Origin: Arabidopsis thaliana
Taxonomy: Eukaryota; Streptophyta; Magnoliopsida; Brassicales; Brassicaceae
Direction of reading: 5' to 3'
Length of the DNA: 64,000 nt
Assembly (NCBI RefSeq): GCF_000001735.4
Contig: NC_003075.7
Coordinates: 15,129,001 to 15,193,000, forward strand
The notes under the pieces are model-generated. The model was not told the origin of the DNA. It saw only the letters and a program-made list of their open reading frames with translations, and ran no database searches. The position numbers and the translations under genes are program-made. Each line of letters begins with the position of its first letter. Position 1 is the first letter of the stretch. Positions 1-12,580 of this stretch are shown in pieces.

Positions 1-1
1 C

Positions 2-880
2 TCCCAAATAAACCATAGACACGTCGTCAAACTCTTGGGATGTTGTCTTGAGACAGAAGTTCCTATGTTGGTTTACGAGTTTATCATCAATGGTAACCTC
101 TTTAAGCATATCCATGAAGAAGAATCTGATGATTACACTATGTTATGGGGAATGCGTCTACGCATAGCTGTGGATATTGCAGGAGCTCTTTCTTATCTTC
201 ATTCTTCTGCATCTTCTCCAATCTATCATAGAGATATCAAGTCAACAAATATATTACTAGACGAAAAGTACCGAGCCAAGGTGGCTGATTTTGGAACGTC
301 AAGATCAGTAACCATAGATCAAACTCATTGGACAACGGTTATTTCAGGTACAGTTGGGTATGTGGATCCGGAGTACTACCAGTCAAGCCAATATACTGAA
401 AAGAGTGATGTTTATAGCTTTGGAGTGATTTTAGCTGAACTTATCACTGGAGATAAGCCTGTCATAATGGTACAAAACACTCAAGAGATAGTTGCCCTTG
501 CAGAGCATTTCAGAGTTGCCATGAAAGAGAAGAGACTTACAGATATCATAGATGCTAGAATAAGAAATGACTGCAAACCGGAACAAGTAATGGCAGTAGC
601 AAAGGTGGCAATGAAGTGTTTGAGCTCGAAAGGAAAAAAACGTCCGAATATGAGAGAAGTTTTTACAGAGTTGGAGAGGATTTGTACTTCTCCGGAAGAT
701 TCACAGGTGCATAACCGGATTGACGAAGAAGAAGAAGAAGAAGAAGAGGAGGAAGAAGTTGTGACGACAATAAACAGAGGCGATTCTTGGAGCATTAGTG
801 TTACTGCTCCAGCCTTAAGTATTGTGGCTTCATCTCCTTCTTCAGATGTTGAACCATTGTTTCCTCGTCTCACATGGTGA
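2..880 (+). CDS. WAKL18: Wall-associated receptor kinase-like protein, C-terminal kinase part (partial)
   Basis: The 5' end is cut off by the window. The reading frame is open from base 2 and ends at TGA 878-880. It encodes the C-terminal two thirds of a Ser/Thr kinase domain: the [10 protein letters not shown] block, catalytic loop [12 protein letters not shown] (near 230-270), VADFGTSR (DFG, near 285), activation segment [11 protein letters not shown] and the [16 protein letters not shown] helix. The [10 protein letters not shown] and [10 protein letters not shown] wording is typical of the WAK/WAKL receptor kinases of the plant cell wall and plasma membrane. The extracellular part, the transmembrane segment and the ATP-binding Lys lie outside. 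A run of Glu codons (GAA/GAG, about 725-757) precedes a Ser-rich tail. All catalytic residues seen are intact, so the kinase is probably active. The choice of WAKL18 over the neighbouring WAKL17 rests on remembered gene order. Confidence 0.8.
   Translation, partial: SQINHRHVVKLLGCCLETEVPMLVYEFIINGNLFKHIHEEESDDYTMLWGMRLRIAVDIAGALSYLHSSASSPIYHRDIKSTNILLDEKYRAKVADFGTSRSVTIDQTHWTTVISGTVGYVDPEYYQSSQYTEKSDVYSFGVILAELITGDKPVIMVQNTQEIVALAEHFRVAMKEKRLTDIIDARIRNDCKPEQVMAVAKVAMKCLSSKGKKRPNMREVFTELERICTSPEDSQVHNRIDEEEEEEEEEEEVVTTINRGDSWSISVTAPALSIVASSPSSDVEPLFPRLTW
724..758 (+). repeat. GAA/GAG trinucleotide run encoding poly-Glu
   Basis: An imperfect GAA/GAG microsatellite lies inside the tail of the WAK-like kinase and encodes about eleven consecutive Glu. 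It is in frame and is a likely site of length variation. Confidence 0.7.
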
Positions 881-1242
881 CTGACACTTAATTTGATGTT
901 TCTTCTTACAACGTTTGTGTAATATATTTGTAACATCTATATATCTTGTTACTTTAGTCTTGAGTTTTGTATTAAGGAACCTGTTATGTTTGTTTTTGTA
1001 AATTAATTGTGAGTGATGATGACACGTGGAAGAGCATTAACGTTATGTGTCTTCTTCAGAGCACATCAAATCAATGGCGGATAAGAGTTTTATGTGTCAC
1101 TGACGGAGAGAAATCACGTCTCTTCTGTCCACGAAGATGATCGTGCAAGACCGAAGCGATAAGTCTCTTGCAGAACCAACTTTTAAGATTTAAGGTTGCT
1201 TGTCCCTTTTTTGGCTCCTTAATTCTTGGATTGATAGAGAAA

Positions 1243-2847
1243 ATGGATATTGGGATTAGAAACGGATGGAGAACTCCGAAGACTTCAGAAAGCTCTGGAT
1301 CTAATTTCCTGGGTTTGCTTAGATCCTACCCTAACACCATCCCCAGGTGTTTATACTTTCTTAGTTTATCTTCTTCTTTTGGTTTATTGGATTTGATAGG
1401 TCAGGAGCTCTGTTTCAGGGAGAGAATTCATATGGGTAATGTTCATAGTGGCAAAAGAGCAATGGTGATTTCTAGTTTAAAGAAAGCGAATATCTCTGCT
1501 TCGAGGAAGCAGAGAATTAAGCTAGAGATTAATGGAGAAAAGGAGCTGACTTTCAGTGAGTTTTTGAAACACCCATCTGGCATGGAGGCTGTGATCAACG
1601 CAAAGGCTTTGCAGAGTTACCATTTAGTTGATGATAGTGATGATACTTACAGGTTCTTTCTTTAACTCTCTCATATCAATTAATGTTCATAGGACACTGG
1701 AAGTTTCTCTCATACTTGTCTGGCATACATGGTCTTTGCATCTGTTTTGGGATCTTCATCGCTTTGATTGTTATATCTGCAAAGCATAAGTATCCGAAGA
1801 GTGTATCTCTAATCATAAACATAGATTCGTCTAATTGATATCCAGTCACAAGCTTGTCAGATGTTTTCTAATATGTTAGCATCATTATTTGGAAATATGC
1901 CTTCTATCTGGAAAGGGAGATAGTAAATCTTTGTCTTACAGTGCAGATGTACATTGCCAAAAGTTCAGTTAATGAGTTTTGAAGTTTATCCAGTACTGGT
2001 TTTAAGGGTCACTCCCACACAGGAAGATTGTACAGTTGAGCTGCTTTCCTGCAAGGTTGAATGATGAAGATTCCCGTTCTGATTTAGCAGATATATATTC
2101 TATTGTTTTCCTTTTACCGACAAATGTTTTGAACCACTGTCTTGCAGTTGGAAGGATCAGAGTTATTGGAGAACCAAAGTGAAAGGTTTTCAGGTAACTT
2201 TCCTCTTGTGAAGAAAAGCACTTGGTATCTAATGTTTCAAAAGTAATACAAGTGTTTTCCCATTTCTGGTTCACAGCAATAATGACAAACTGCATGACTT
2301 GGAACATGGAACATCCAGAGCCATTTTTGGAAGTTGACGTGAGATTGAATGTCACTCTAGAGGTAGTGTATTGCAGTTCAGTTTCTTTCATTCCTTCATA
2401 ACTTCATTCTCGTGCAATCCTATTAGCCTTAAGAGTATCAAATACTGCACTGTACCGTGATGGTTGTCTGTGATCCATCATTGTGTGGATAGGTCATGTC
2501 GACTTATGATTCTCATTTCGGTTTTGTGTATATGAAAAAGCTTTGTTTCCTATGTTCATCAAAATCCCCCTTGTTCATGGCAGATCTCAACGCGACCGTT
2601 CACAATGCTTCCAGTATCAGCTGTTGAGGCTCCTGGGAATCTGTAAGTGTACATTATTGTTCGTTTTACATTTCTTCTGCTTCTTGGCTCGAAGTGCCCG
2701 AGTAATGTTATATTTTGATACGATGATTGCAGAGTAATGCAGACACTGGTCGATACACTGGTTCCCCTTCTGCTTCAGCAATTACTTAAAGATTACGACG
2801 AATGGATTAAAAAACAGCAACGGAACTCCTTAAACGCAACTTCTTAA
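1243..2847 (+). CDS. DUF1997 family protein
   Basis: Six or seven exons, assigned by eye: 1243-1652 (probably split by an intron at 1347-1418), 1947-2055, 2148-2193, 2277-2362, 2584-2642 and 2733-2847 (TAA). The joined frame is about 274 codons without the small intron removed, or about 250 with it. Phases fit at each junction. Recognisable blocks include CTLPKVQLMSFEVYPVLVLR, the CMTW motif and the C-terminal stretch ending in LLQQLLKDYDEWIKKQQ. DUF1997 proteins occur in plants and cyanobacteria and their biochemical role is not established; many plant members are predicted plastid proteins, but no clear transit peptide was proved here. The start is the first Met of a plausible length; an in-frame upstream codon at 1168 would add 25 residues. 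Convergent with PRMT5, with 337 bp between stops. Confidence 0.72.
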
Positions 2848-3184
2848 TCTATTACCAATGTTTTGTCAAACGGCCGAGGCAGGATTTGTTGGGTCGTTTT
2901 GGCCGTTTGAGATTACAGCGTGTATTAGAGATAGCTCTGAATTACTGCAAAAAGTACAAACAATTAAATGAACAAAATAGATTTGATTCACTTGTATACT
3001 TTGGCCTTTTGAGATGAAAGAGATAGCTTTGTATTAAAAGTGCAATGAAATTACTGAAAAAGTACAAACATAAATAAGGTCAAGAGAGATTTGATTCACT
3101 CGTAAACTTTAGTCTTTCTTGTGACAAAAATACAGCACAATAAGATTACATAACTTTTTCGTCATCAGTCAAAAGTCTCTAATC

Positions 3185-6100
3185 CTAAAGGCCAACCCAG
3201 TACGAACGGCCATTGGTGTTATGCATCGGAGATGGAGTAGGTGAAGACACCGACCATTCATACCAAACCTGAACCCGAAAATCAGAGGATCAATAATAGT
3301 TCTTTAGACAAAGAGTTAGTTGTATGGAATCTTGTGGTTTCAACTTTTTTTACCTTTGAGGAACCACAACACCTCCAAAAGTGTACTTCTAATGGAGTAT
3401 CAGGGTGAACCTCCACAGGCTTCCTCAATGGGAAAAAGATTGGGAACCTGCCAAAAGGAACACGATTTTCTCTCGGTTGAAGTAAGAGGTTCGATAGAAG
3501 AAAGCTCTGTTTTAAAACATTTATAGACATTAATCCATTACCAGCTGAACATGTTTGGTGTTGCTGTTGTAGGCTCGATCCCAAGATGAACATCTTTATA
3601 AAGGACGGAATCAAAATAGCCAGCGAATCCTATTATGATCGCAGTAGATTCAGTTTCAGATTACGGAAATGGAGATGTAAAATTGACATTAACAAACAAA
3701 AAAGGGCTAGAAAAAAGCAGGTACCATGCACCAAAGCTGAGCCAGCATCGCTTGGTAGACTGAACTGAAGCTTCTTATAGCGTTGGTTGTTGACTTTCGT
3801 TGAGAAGTTTGGATGAGTAAATGTGAAAACCTATTTAAGACCAAACCAAAAATCCTGAGATGGTCAGATCGACAAGACTTGCATAAATGTATTTAAAGAG
3901 AACACTTTAAGCTATTAGAAAATGCTGGAGACAGAGAGAGACTCACAGACTGGGAAGGAGCAAGCTTTGCTACACTATGCAGCTTGACAACATAAGCAGT
4001 TTCAAAGTGCGCAAGATCTTTATGAGCCTTAACCTGCCAAATGGATGAAAAAGAACTTGAGTTAATCTGAAAACTCTTGCGAGTACATAGCAAAAAGCAG
4101 AAGAACCTACGTCATTGTAAAGCTTCGAAGCTGTTATAGGCTGTATGAAACTTGTATACCTGAAAAAGTAATAACGATGTTCCTCCTCCAGTTAGAGAAA
4201 CAAAAGGACAGATGAGTTTCTTATGAAATTTCAACTAAGCGAAGGAGTACACATACGAGGATGGTATTGAAATTCCGTCTGGCTTCAGAAACCTTTGGGC
4301 TCCATCAAGACACTCAGGAGAAAGTTCATTGTCTCCAAAAGAACCCAGCAGTTCGCTAACCTGCATAGAAGAGGCAAACGAGAATTAGATGAACTGTATA
4401 TAATGTCAGCATGAGTATTAGCTACAAAAATCTGTACATACTGACCAATATATCAGCTTGCTCGGGAGCATTCCAAAAACGCATGTCACAGGATATTATC
4501 GTAACAACGTCTTCCCATCCTTCCATCTTAACCAAATTCTATCAGAAAAAATAACAATGCTCTGAGTTAATTAGAAACCACACTGCACGTCCGAATGAAA
4601 TCACAGGAAAATTAGCAATTTTTTAATCGACTCAGTGCTGACAACTCACATGGAGTGTTACAACGGCATTAGGATTCTTTTCCACGGCATAAACTTTCAA
4701 CTTCCGATCAGTTTCTTCAGCTGCCTGGTAAAGGAAACAATGAACACATTTGATTAATGAAACAAATGAATTTTCAATGTCTCCTTGTGCATCAGGACTT
4801 TACCTGTAACGATGCCCTCACAAGGGGTCCCCTTCCTGCCCCCACAACCATCAGGACCTAAAAACTAAAATTTCAGTCCTACTGAAGTATTTCATATGAA
4901 TAGCAGAAAAAAAACTTATAAATGAAAATGCCACTTTGTAAGCAAAACATTGACATATGACATACAGTAGTCAACTCGGATGCTTTTTCATCAGGTACCC
5001 TGTCCACCAAGGCTTTCTCAACTGCTCTTTGATACTAACAACACAAAGATGGACGAAAGTTAAGCATGCTTTAAAAAAAAACCAGGCTATGATATTAAAT
5101 TGTTCAACATGATTCATCCATCAGTCCACTCTCCTCTGCAAACCGAAGCAGAAATAGACGAGGGGAAATCTAGAAACCAAAGGAGTTAAAATTTAAGATG
5201 TGAGGGGAAAAAACTAGAATATGCAACATACTTGGATGTATTTAACAGAGTCTCTCTCAAACGTCTCATAGGTTTGGGCTTCGAGGTTGTCCATAAGAGG
5301 CTGTATTCATTAAAAAAAAAACAGTAGAGGCTCTTTACAGTAAGAATAGAGCATTTTCATACAGGGTAAATTATCATGATGAACGGACAGAAATCAGAAT
5401 TGCTTATGAAAAGAGGCTAACCTGCAGGGGTGCCTGCAAAAAATCCCTGTAACCCAGCTGTACAAAGAGTAAGATTTAGATAACTGTCAGAATAGAGTTG
5501 TATCTGCCAGCTTGCATCTAGTGATAAAAAACATAGAAGGACTGAGGCAAAAGGATGCAAAAAACGACCTCGATGCGTTCCTGTTCAGAAAGTGATTCCA
5601 TCTTTTGGAACAGATAAGCAACATAGTCCAAATATATGCGCAGAGGATTCTTCTCTGTACCTGACAAACAATGCCCGTAATAAAATATTTAGCTCAAAAC
5701 TTGGAATCAACTATGATTATAACAATGCCCGTGATAAATTGAGCTACGGAAAACAAGCCCAGAGGATAATAGCTAATTTTCAGAGGACAAAAGATTATAC
5801 AGAAAAATTACCCTCCGAGCTAGAATCAAGAGGCTTTTGAAGATTATGAACAGGCTTTCCACAAATTACAACCTGCATTTACAAGATTGATGATAATGAG
5901 CACCAGATCGAGTCTAATAGATCTCTTTTGTGAGTCAAAAGAAGATTTTAATTTATTTCTATATCACAAAGAGTGGGATGTTTGTTACCTGGGCAGCATG
6001 ATCAAAAAATCCTGCTATTAACTTTTGGTGGCGTTTGGACAAGCAAGGATAACCCCGAGCATTTGTTAAGAAAGCCTGCAACGCCAAATTAGAGGCATTT

Positions 6101-7568
6101 TGTGATTCGCAATACTTCAAAGTGGAGTTTATAATAATGCGGCAAGAAGTCAGGCACTTACATCAGTGCTTAATATGGCTGCTCTCACAGACTCTCCCAT
6201 CCAGCGCCCTAGTGAAGTTTCAGAGGGTAGTGTACTCCTATATGAAGAAAATGGTGTTATGTTAGTAGAGTGGAAAAAAAACTTTGGGTCCACATTAACA
6301 ACAATAATCAAGAGTTTCTCTCAACTCACAGAACATCAAGAGCAACAGACAGCTTACTGTCATGCTCACAAAGAAGACGAAACGAATTCCACAGCTCCCA
6401 GGAATCATTCTGCATAGAAGAGAGTATATATTAAAGTAATCCTCACACAAAGTGTACAAAAACGTGAACAGATAGGGACATTTATTTGTATTTCTAGGTT
6501 TAAAAGGCAGCCACATCAAGTGATTCCAAGGGATCCGCATTAGAGAGTCCCTTAAAAATCTGAGAAGGCACAAAAAGTACTAACAATCTTAAGTTTGCAT
6601 AAAATTTGATCCAATGTCTTACCAGTCCCTCTGAGGTATCATCCATTGAATCACCTTCAGACTTCACCAGTGGAACCCTTAGCCATAACTTCAGCGCAGA
6701 AATGACATTTAAACAAAACAAAGAAGATCCACAAAATGTTAGAGCTTGATTGAAGGTGATCTTGTAAAGAAAAGTCTCATCTGAAATAAAGCTAGACCGG
6801 CAGCAAGAAACTCGTAAACCACCTGCAAGGTAGTGAGGCCTTGTAAGATCTGGTTCACACATCTGGCATAATTGGCGCACGATTTCCCTTTAGGAGTGGG
6901 AAGAAGGCATGCCTGCAACAAAAGAATTTCTCTTCAAAATCACTTTGCAGGCAAGAAAACAAAGAGAGTGAGTTAAATCCATAGATGCACAAGCACCTGT
7001 AAGGAGAGATGAGTAGCCCAAGCTATTTCTTGCTTCAATGTGGTTTCTGAATCCATCCGTAAGACCTCATCTTCAGAATCCAAGTCAATCCACGAACTAA
7101 TTTTTCCTAGAGAATGAAGATTTACCACTCAAATCAAAACCCATCATATTCATAACGAGTACAAAATCACACGGTGGAGAAGCAAATAGAATCATACCAA
7201 CAACATGACTGCTCCATTGAGAAGGTGACAAGACTAAGTCAGAGCCACAGACTGGAAGAACCTGAGTATCTACACCATTTCCTTCCACCAAGCTCGGCCT
7301 ATACGAAGGATCCACCTGCAGGAAGAGAAAGAAGTAAACTCCGTCAAAGATATAAAATTTCAAATCCCAATTGATACAGTAACAACAGGCAAGGACGTGA
7401 GAGTCGAGGAAGAAGAAGGAAACAAACCAGAGGAGCGAGAACATAGTCAAAACCGCCGGTGGAAATGTTGAAGTTGAGAAGATGAGTAACATCGTTGGAG
7501 AAATCAGTCTCAACGCCGCAGTATCTGGACTCGGTCCTCTCCCATCCTCCTCTCTCTCCGAGCGGCAT
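3185..7568 (-). CDS. PRMT5: Protein arginine N-methyltransferase 5 (type II)
   Basis: Transfers methyl groups from S-adenosylmethionine to arginines (symmetric dimethylation) on histone H4R3 and on splicing proteins such as Sm proteins. In plants this affects flowering time, the circadian clock and pre-mRNA splicing. The gene starts at ATG 7568 ([14 protein letters not shown]) and ends at TAG 3185, and is broken into roughly two dozen short exons. Read on the minus strand the exons give the N-terminal TIM-barrel part, then the SAM-binding [13 protein letters not shown] (near 4860-4800), [11 protein letters not shown], the double-Glu loop [11 protein letters not shown] (near 4350) and the C-terminal beta barrel with [18 protein letters not shown]. 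The C-terminus ends [10 protein letters not shown] Met nine codons upstream (7595) is in frame, but the downstream start matches the known protein as I remember it. No disruption was seen. Confidence 0.93.
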
Positions 7569-7716
7569 CTCTTCTTCTCTCTCTATTGAGCTCACAGGGA
7601 GTGAAGGAATTTGCAGATGGAAGTGAATCTTCTTTTCTCGAGCGGACGACGAAAACGAAAGGGTTTTTGACAGGGTTTAATTTTACTGATCTGTAGTTTA
7701 TATCGGGCTTTTCTAA

Positions 7717-7746
7717 TGGGCTTTATGATATGCTATACCTAGCCCA
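7717..7746. promoter_or_regulatory. Pair of inverted TGGGCT/AGCCCA elements upstream of PRMT5
   Basis: TGGGCT at 7717-7722 and its complement AGCCCA at 7741-7746 lie about 150-180 bp upstream of the PRMT5 start codon. TGGGCC/T is the site II motif, bound by TCP factors in promoters of genes active in dividing cells. The position fits a core promoter, but no binding is shown by sequence alone. Confidence 0.45.
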
Positions 7747-8158
7747 TTTATGCCATCCCAAGCTCCAACCATTGGCTCTAAACATGTTAATTGGTTTTGA
7801 CATAAAAGAGTCTTATGGTTTGTGATAGTAGTACTAGACTACTAGTAGCCACCCGAATTCAAGTGAATATTTACATATTCTTAGAAAGAAAAATGTTGAT
7901 ATAGTGTGTGATTTGAAGTGCTTTCTCATATCAATTATGTCAAATGTAAGAGATATAACCAAAAGATTATTTTTCACAGATACAGCTTATGAATCACAAT
8001 GCATCAAGGTGCAGAGATGGGTTTCATAACATTCTAGCCAATCATTAAAAAAAAAAAAAACAACAGAAGAAACAAATTATTATTTTCCTAATCAAACAAG
8101 TAGAAAACAAATGAAAAACCCTTCTTATACCCAATACCAATAAAAGCATATCATTCTC

Positions 8159-9465
8159 TCAAGCATCAATCTTGAGATTCACATCCCTGGAGGAAGAGTT
8201 CCCATCGATGCTTCTGCTTTCAACTTCATCAAAATGGTCTTCACGGGCGTTATCAGCGAGCATCAGAGCAACCAACCAGAAAAGGCACGAGTCCAAAGAC
8301 ACAAAGGCACCTCCACCAAGCAGACCGGTCTTAGCCGTGGGGCAACTGGTTTCTAAGTTTCGGTGAACATTACGGGTCAAGTGAAGTTGTTCTGTAATGG
8401 TTGGCCAGAGCAACAGAGACAAGGCCAGTCCAGATGTTATCCTACACGACAATAACCATAGGTCACAAAAAGACTCCTATTTTTAGGCTTTATAATACCG
8501 GAATCCAAGAATATTTGTAATGGTCTAGCTACTGTGTTCTTGAAAAGAAGAGGAAATGCTTACAAGGCAATGTTGAAGAACACAGAGAAGCTGGTGCTTT
8601 TGAACAAGACAGAGTTAGGAACAGACTTTCCCTTGTAAGAGATGAACAAGGATTTGTATCCTGCTACAGTGCAGGCAAGGAGAAAAGCAGCAGAAAGGTA
8701 TCCCAAGGCAACAGTTGGATCAGATGGGTATTTGCAGATAACTACTCCTTTTCCACTTATTGGAGTCCCAGACGCAGGCTAAGATGAAAACACAAAGAAC
8801 AGAAACAAATCACACAATCAGTAACACATAAGAATAAGAAAGCCGAAGTGGTTTACCCACTTATGAAAAGCTCTTGACATACGGTATCCTAGAGAGATCA
8901 GTGACAATGATGAGGTCAAACAATTGTGTAGAAAGAGTAAGATTTAGCTACGGGTCAGTTAAGATCACATTGGTTTCCCATCATTAGATACAATTATGAA
9001 GCTGTGAGAAGATCACATTTTTTCATACAATCCAACAATATCACAATATCAGAGTCATAGTCCTGTGACTAAAACAAATTTGACATCCTCCATTCACAGA
9101 GAATAGCACAAATAACAACCAAAGCATCCTAAAGAAACAGGAAATCAAAACAATTGATTCATCCATAGTTAGATCACTGTTTGATACATACAATTCCAGA
9201 GTGATTATTTCCTGTGCAAAAAAAAAACTAACTTGCGCCAAAAAGCAACAGGAATTGTTTATGTGGTAGTAGTAGATAAACACAAAGAAGAAGAACAAAA
9301 ATCATCATCGAAAACAAACAGGAAATTTAAAGTTTTCTCACGAAATAATCAAAAGGAGACGACTTTTTTTTGTACCTTCTTGTTCTCGGCGATAACTCCC
9401 AAAACAAAGGATAAGACGCCCAAAGCAGAGACGACCAACGACATTTGTTTCATACTAACCGCCAT
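8159..9465 (-). CDS. DUF1218 four-transmembrane protein
   Basis: Three exons on the minus strand: 9465-9376, 8778-8564 and 8441-8159 (TGA). Together they make 195 codons with consistent phases. The first exon starts MAVSMKQMSLVVSALGVL. Four hydrophobic segments are visible: residues about 9-24, 47-70 (VALGYLSAAFLLACTVAGYK), 82-105 (including SGLALSLLLWP) and 148-170 (SLDSCLFWLVALMLAD). A Cys-containing linker lies between segments 1 and 2. This layout is typical of the plant DUF1218 family, endomembrane or plasma-membrane proteins related to MODIFYING WALL LIGNIN and DEAL proteins. The role of this member is not known to me. The tail after the fourth segment is Asp/Glu/Ser-rich and probably cytosolic. 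Confidence 0.85.
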
Positions 9466-9699
9466 ATTTGTTGTATCTTCTTCTCCGTCTAACCTTAACC
9501 TATATAATATATCCGAGAGCACACAGATATCAAATTCGATTTCCCCCAAAACATAAATCAGATTTGAAAATCGAATCAACGAACAGAGTCGGAAAAATCG
9601 AACTGTAAAAGAAAAACACTCACCGAGACGACGAATGAATCTGGAGATTTGTGGCTTCAGAGAGATAAGAGAAATCGGAAGATATGGTTAGTTAGGTTG

Positions 9700-12400
9700 C
9701 TTAGTTTTGATTTTGGTTTAATTCGATCCACTTGCACTGATAATTCGGGGATGAGCCCTAAAAAGTCTCCGAGTGTTGTTGTTGTTTTGGGCTCTTCAAG
9801 ATTCTGTTGACCAAAAAATAAAAGATTCCATATTTATCTTCTTCCACATGTATTCATCATCTTATTTTTCTTTATAAAAAAATCTACGTAATAGAGATTT
9901 TCAACTGATTTACTTCCTCATATTATTTTTTATTCTGAATATAGATATTACTATAATTTACAAAATAAAAATATATCTTGATCGTATAATTATTTGGTAT
10001 AAAATATTATCTTCCCACGTAGGTATATAATTTACCAAAAATAAGTTTAAGATGGATTTACCAAGAATCCAATATTATTACTTGCGATACTTTATATGGG
10101 AAGTAGAATAATTGGATATGATATTGGAATTTCTTTTTGGAAAGTACATATTGAAAATGTTCATTATCGTATGAAGCAGAACTTAAAGACTGGCTGGGAT
10201 AGTTAGTACTTTTGAGAAATGGGATTATCGAATCTTTGAAGATAATCTGATGTTGTATGTTCCAAAGAGTCTGTCGAGTTTTGTATGCGGAAGCTTTCAC
10301 TGTTGTAACACTTTGCAACACTTGTTCTTTATAAAATGGTAACACTTATGGGGATATTTAAAAAAACAAAGATAGCAACATGTTTAGCTTTTATAAAAAT
10401 GTATTATTTGAACGATACCAGGGAATCAGGATGCTAGATGCATTATCCGGTCGGTGAACGATCGTGACACCCAAGCAACAAATATACAAGACCAAAATTG
10501 GCCACGCTCTCTCCTCTACCCCTCCAGCTTTACTTGTCCTTATCACTTCCCTTTATCATCTGAATTAATTTCATCTCATTGATGCTTCTCTATGTATAAT
10601 GATCCAACACAAATAAATCAATCAAATCAAACCAACCGATCACTTTCTCTTTTTCACTCATAATCATTCCAAGCATGATTTTAAAATGGGCTTTTGTTGT
10701 CTCTCATAAAAGGTGATAGCTATTCGCCTCTTCCACTTTCTTCTTAGATTGTTGTAGTATAAGTTTAAACCTACGACTACGAGTGGATAAAATGGTTTTG
10801 GTTTGACTTATTAGGTTTAATCGAGTACGACAAGTGGACTTGTGACACTTGTCCAACCGATACTTCTTATCTTGTGTTTTTGTGTTTTCTCGTCTTCTAG
10901 ATCACGTTTTGGCATATTGAATTTATTATATAAGAATAAGATTCGATTGTTGAATTTTTAATAAGTATGGCTTTGTTATATTACACGTAAGAATTGAAAA
11001 CATTACTTGATCAAAGAAATAAAAGATTTTATGTGTGGTGACTGATAATGTTGTTGAGGAAGATCAGAGTCATTAATGCAGACTCAGTGACCAGTGGACA
11101 ATCTTGTATAAAGAAAGACATTACAGAGTTATATTCAAAAACGTGGAAAAGTATGCATTACCTTCTTGAGATGGAAATCTTAACAAAAACAAGCTTTTAA
11201 AATTGAGTGCATGTCCAAGTCATTTTTAGATTTGGTGTTTAGTGCTTCAATATTTCACAATATCCAAAAAACTCATAAAAAGATTTCAGAGATAGACCAA
11301 GAAAAGTTATTTGAGTCTCTAAGAAGGGATTGACCATTATTCTTAATTATACTATTTGATGTTTCAACTCACTTCCAATATGAAAGTCTTAAACATAATC
11401 ATATTATAGATATTAACCTGTGAATAAAATGCCAATCATCCAACTCTCAAAAATATAAATGGGCCGAGAATGGGCTCACACAGTAAGGGAGAGTAACGAG
11501 AGAGGCTTGAAGGAGAATAAATGTTACTTCACCAACCGGACCTGCCGACCTCTTTCATTCTCTGTTTGACTCACTATTCCTTCACACAAAAAAGGGAACA
11601 TTTAAGTTTTTTTACATTTTCATTCAACTTTAATTCTGAGAGCATCAGGTAACACTGCTCCACAATCTTTCAAAGATTCCTCCTTTTTTTGTTGTTCTCT
11701 CTTTTTATTTGGCTTACACGTCCGCTTGACCTCACCCACATGCCCCTGCCTCACATCAAACCATCTTTATTTCGTAATAGCTAAATCTTAGACAGGCAAA
11801 ATCTATCAAATTTTAGAAAGTACTATTCAAAATTAATACTCTCTCATGTTACTACCATACTTGCTGATTATAATAACTGTAAACTATAACAAAGATGGTA
11901 AACCCAAATCTATATTTATGATTGATTAATTATTTTAAAGTATATATTGATGATTTTTTCTTTATAAATTATCATGATTGCCGTATCGTATAATTAATAG
12001 ATTTGAGTGGTATTGTGAAGAGCTACTACAGCTAAGGAAGTAGACAACACCTAACGTAGTAAATTAAAACATTAACGTTTCTCTTTTAGTCCCTTTTTTT
12101 TTGTTAATCGTTTTCATAATATTCTGCTAATTAAATTTCGATTGGGGGTACCAATCAAAAAGCAAACACCGCCTTTCAGGTCACTGGGACAGACAATAAA
12201 AAAACCTTTTTCGTTTATGTTCCATGTCTGAAATTAAAACATTTTCAAGTCTCGTGTATTTCAGATTCTCCATCTTAGTTCTTGTAACCTCTCCCTCTTC
12301 TTCTCCAAATTCCACCTGAGAGAAGAGAACTTATTCCACCCAAAAAGCAATAATATATAGTACCGTACTTTGATTTTTTCGATAATCTGTTGATTGAAGT
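9700..12400. other. AT-rich intergenic spacer, no gene seen
   Basis: About 2.7 kb between the divergently transcribed DUF1218 gene and the GH17 glucanase gene. It holds only short, AT-biased open frames with no recognisable domain, scattered A/T runs and a C-rich patch near 10500-10530. The last few hundred bases before 12580 probably hold the glucanase promoter and leader. I see no tRNA, mobile-element terminal repeat or tandem array. Confidence 0.6.
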
Positions 12401-12580
12401 TAAGCCAAAACTCAGCTCTGTTCTTATTCTTCTTCAAACCCAAGTTTCCCACTTCACTGATTCTTTCATCTTAGCTCGTTTTAACCACAAAGTTCAGTTC
12501 TTTTTTGGTGTGTTTCTTTTTCGTTATTGGCTTTTGCCTTTTTTGGGTATAGGGTGTTTACGATTTATCTCTCGGTTCCG

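Noticed and set aside
10058..10345. 95-codon minus-strand frame in the large spacer
   Set aside because: Composition is that of random AT-rich DNA, with no domain, no convincing splice context and no repeat structure.
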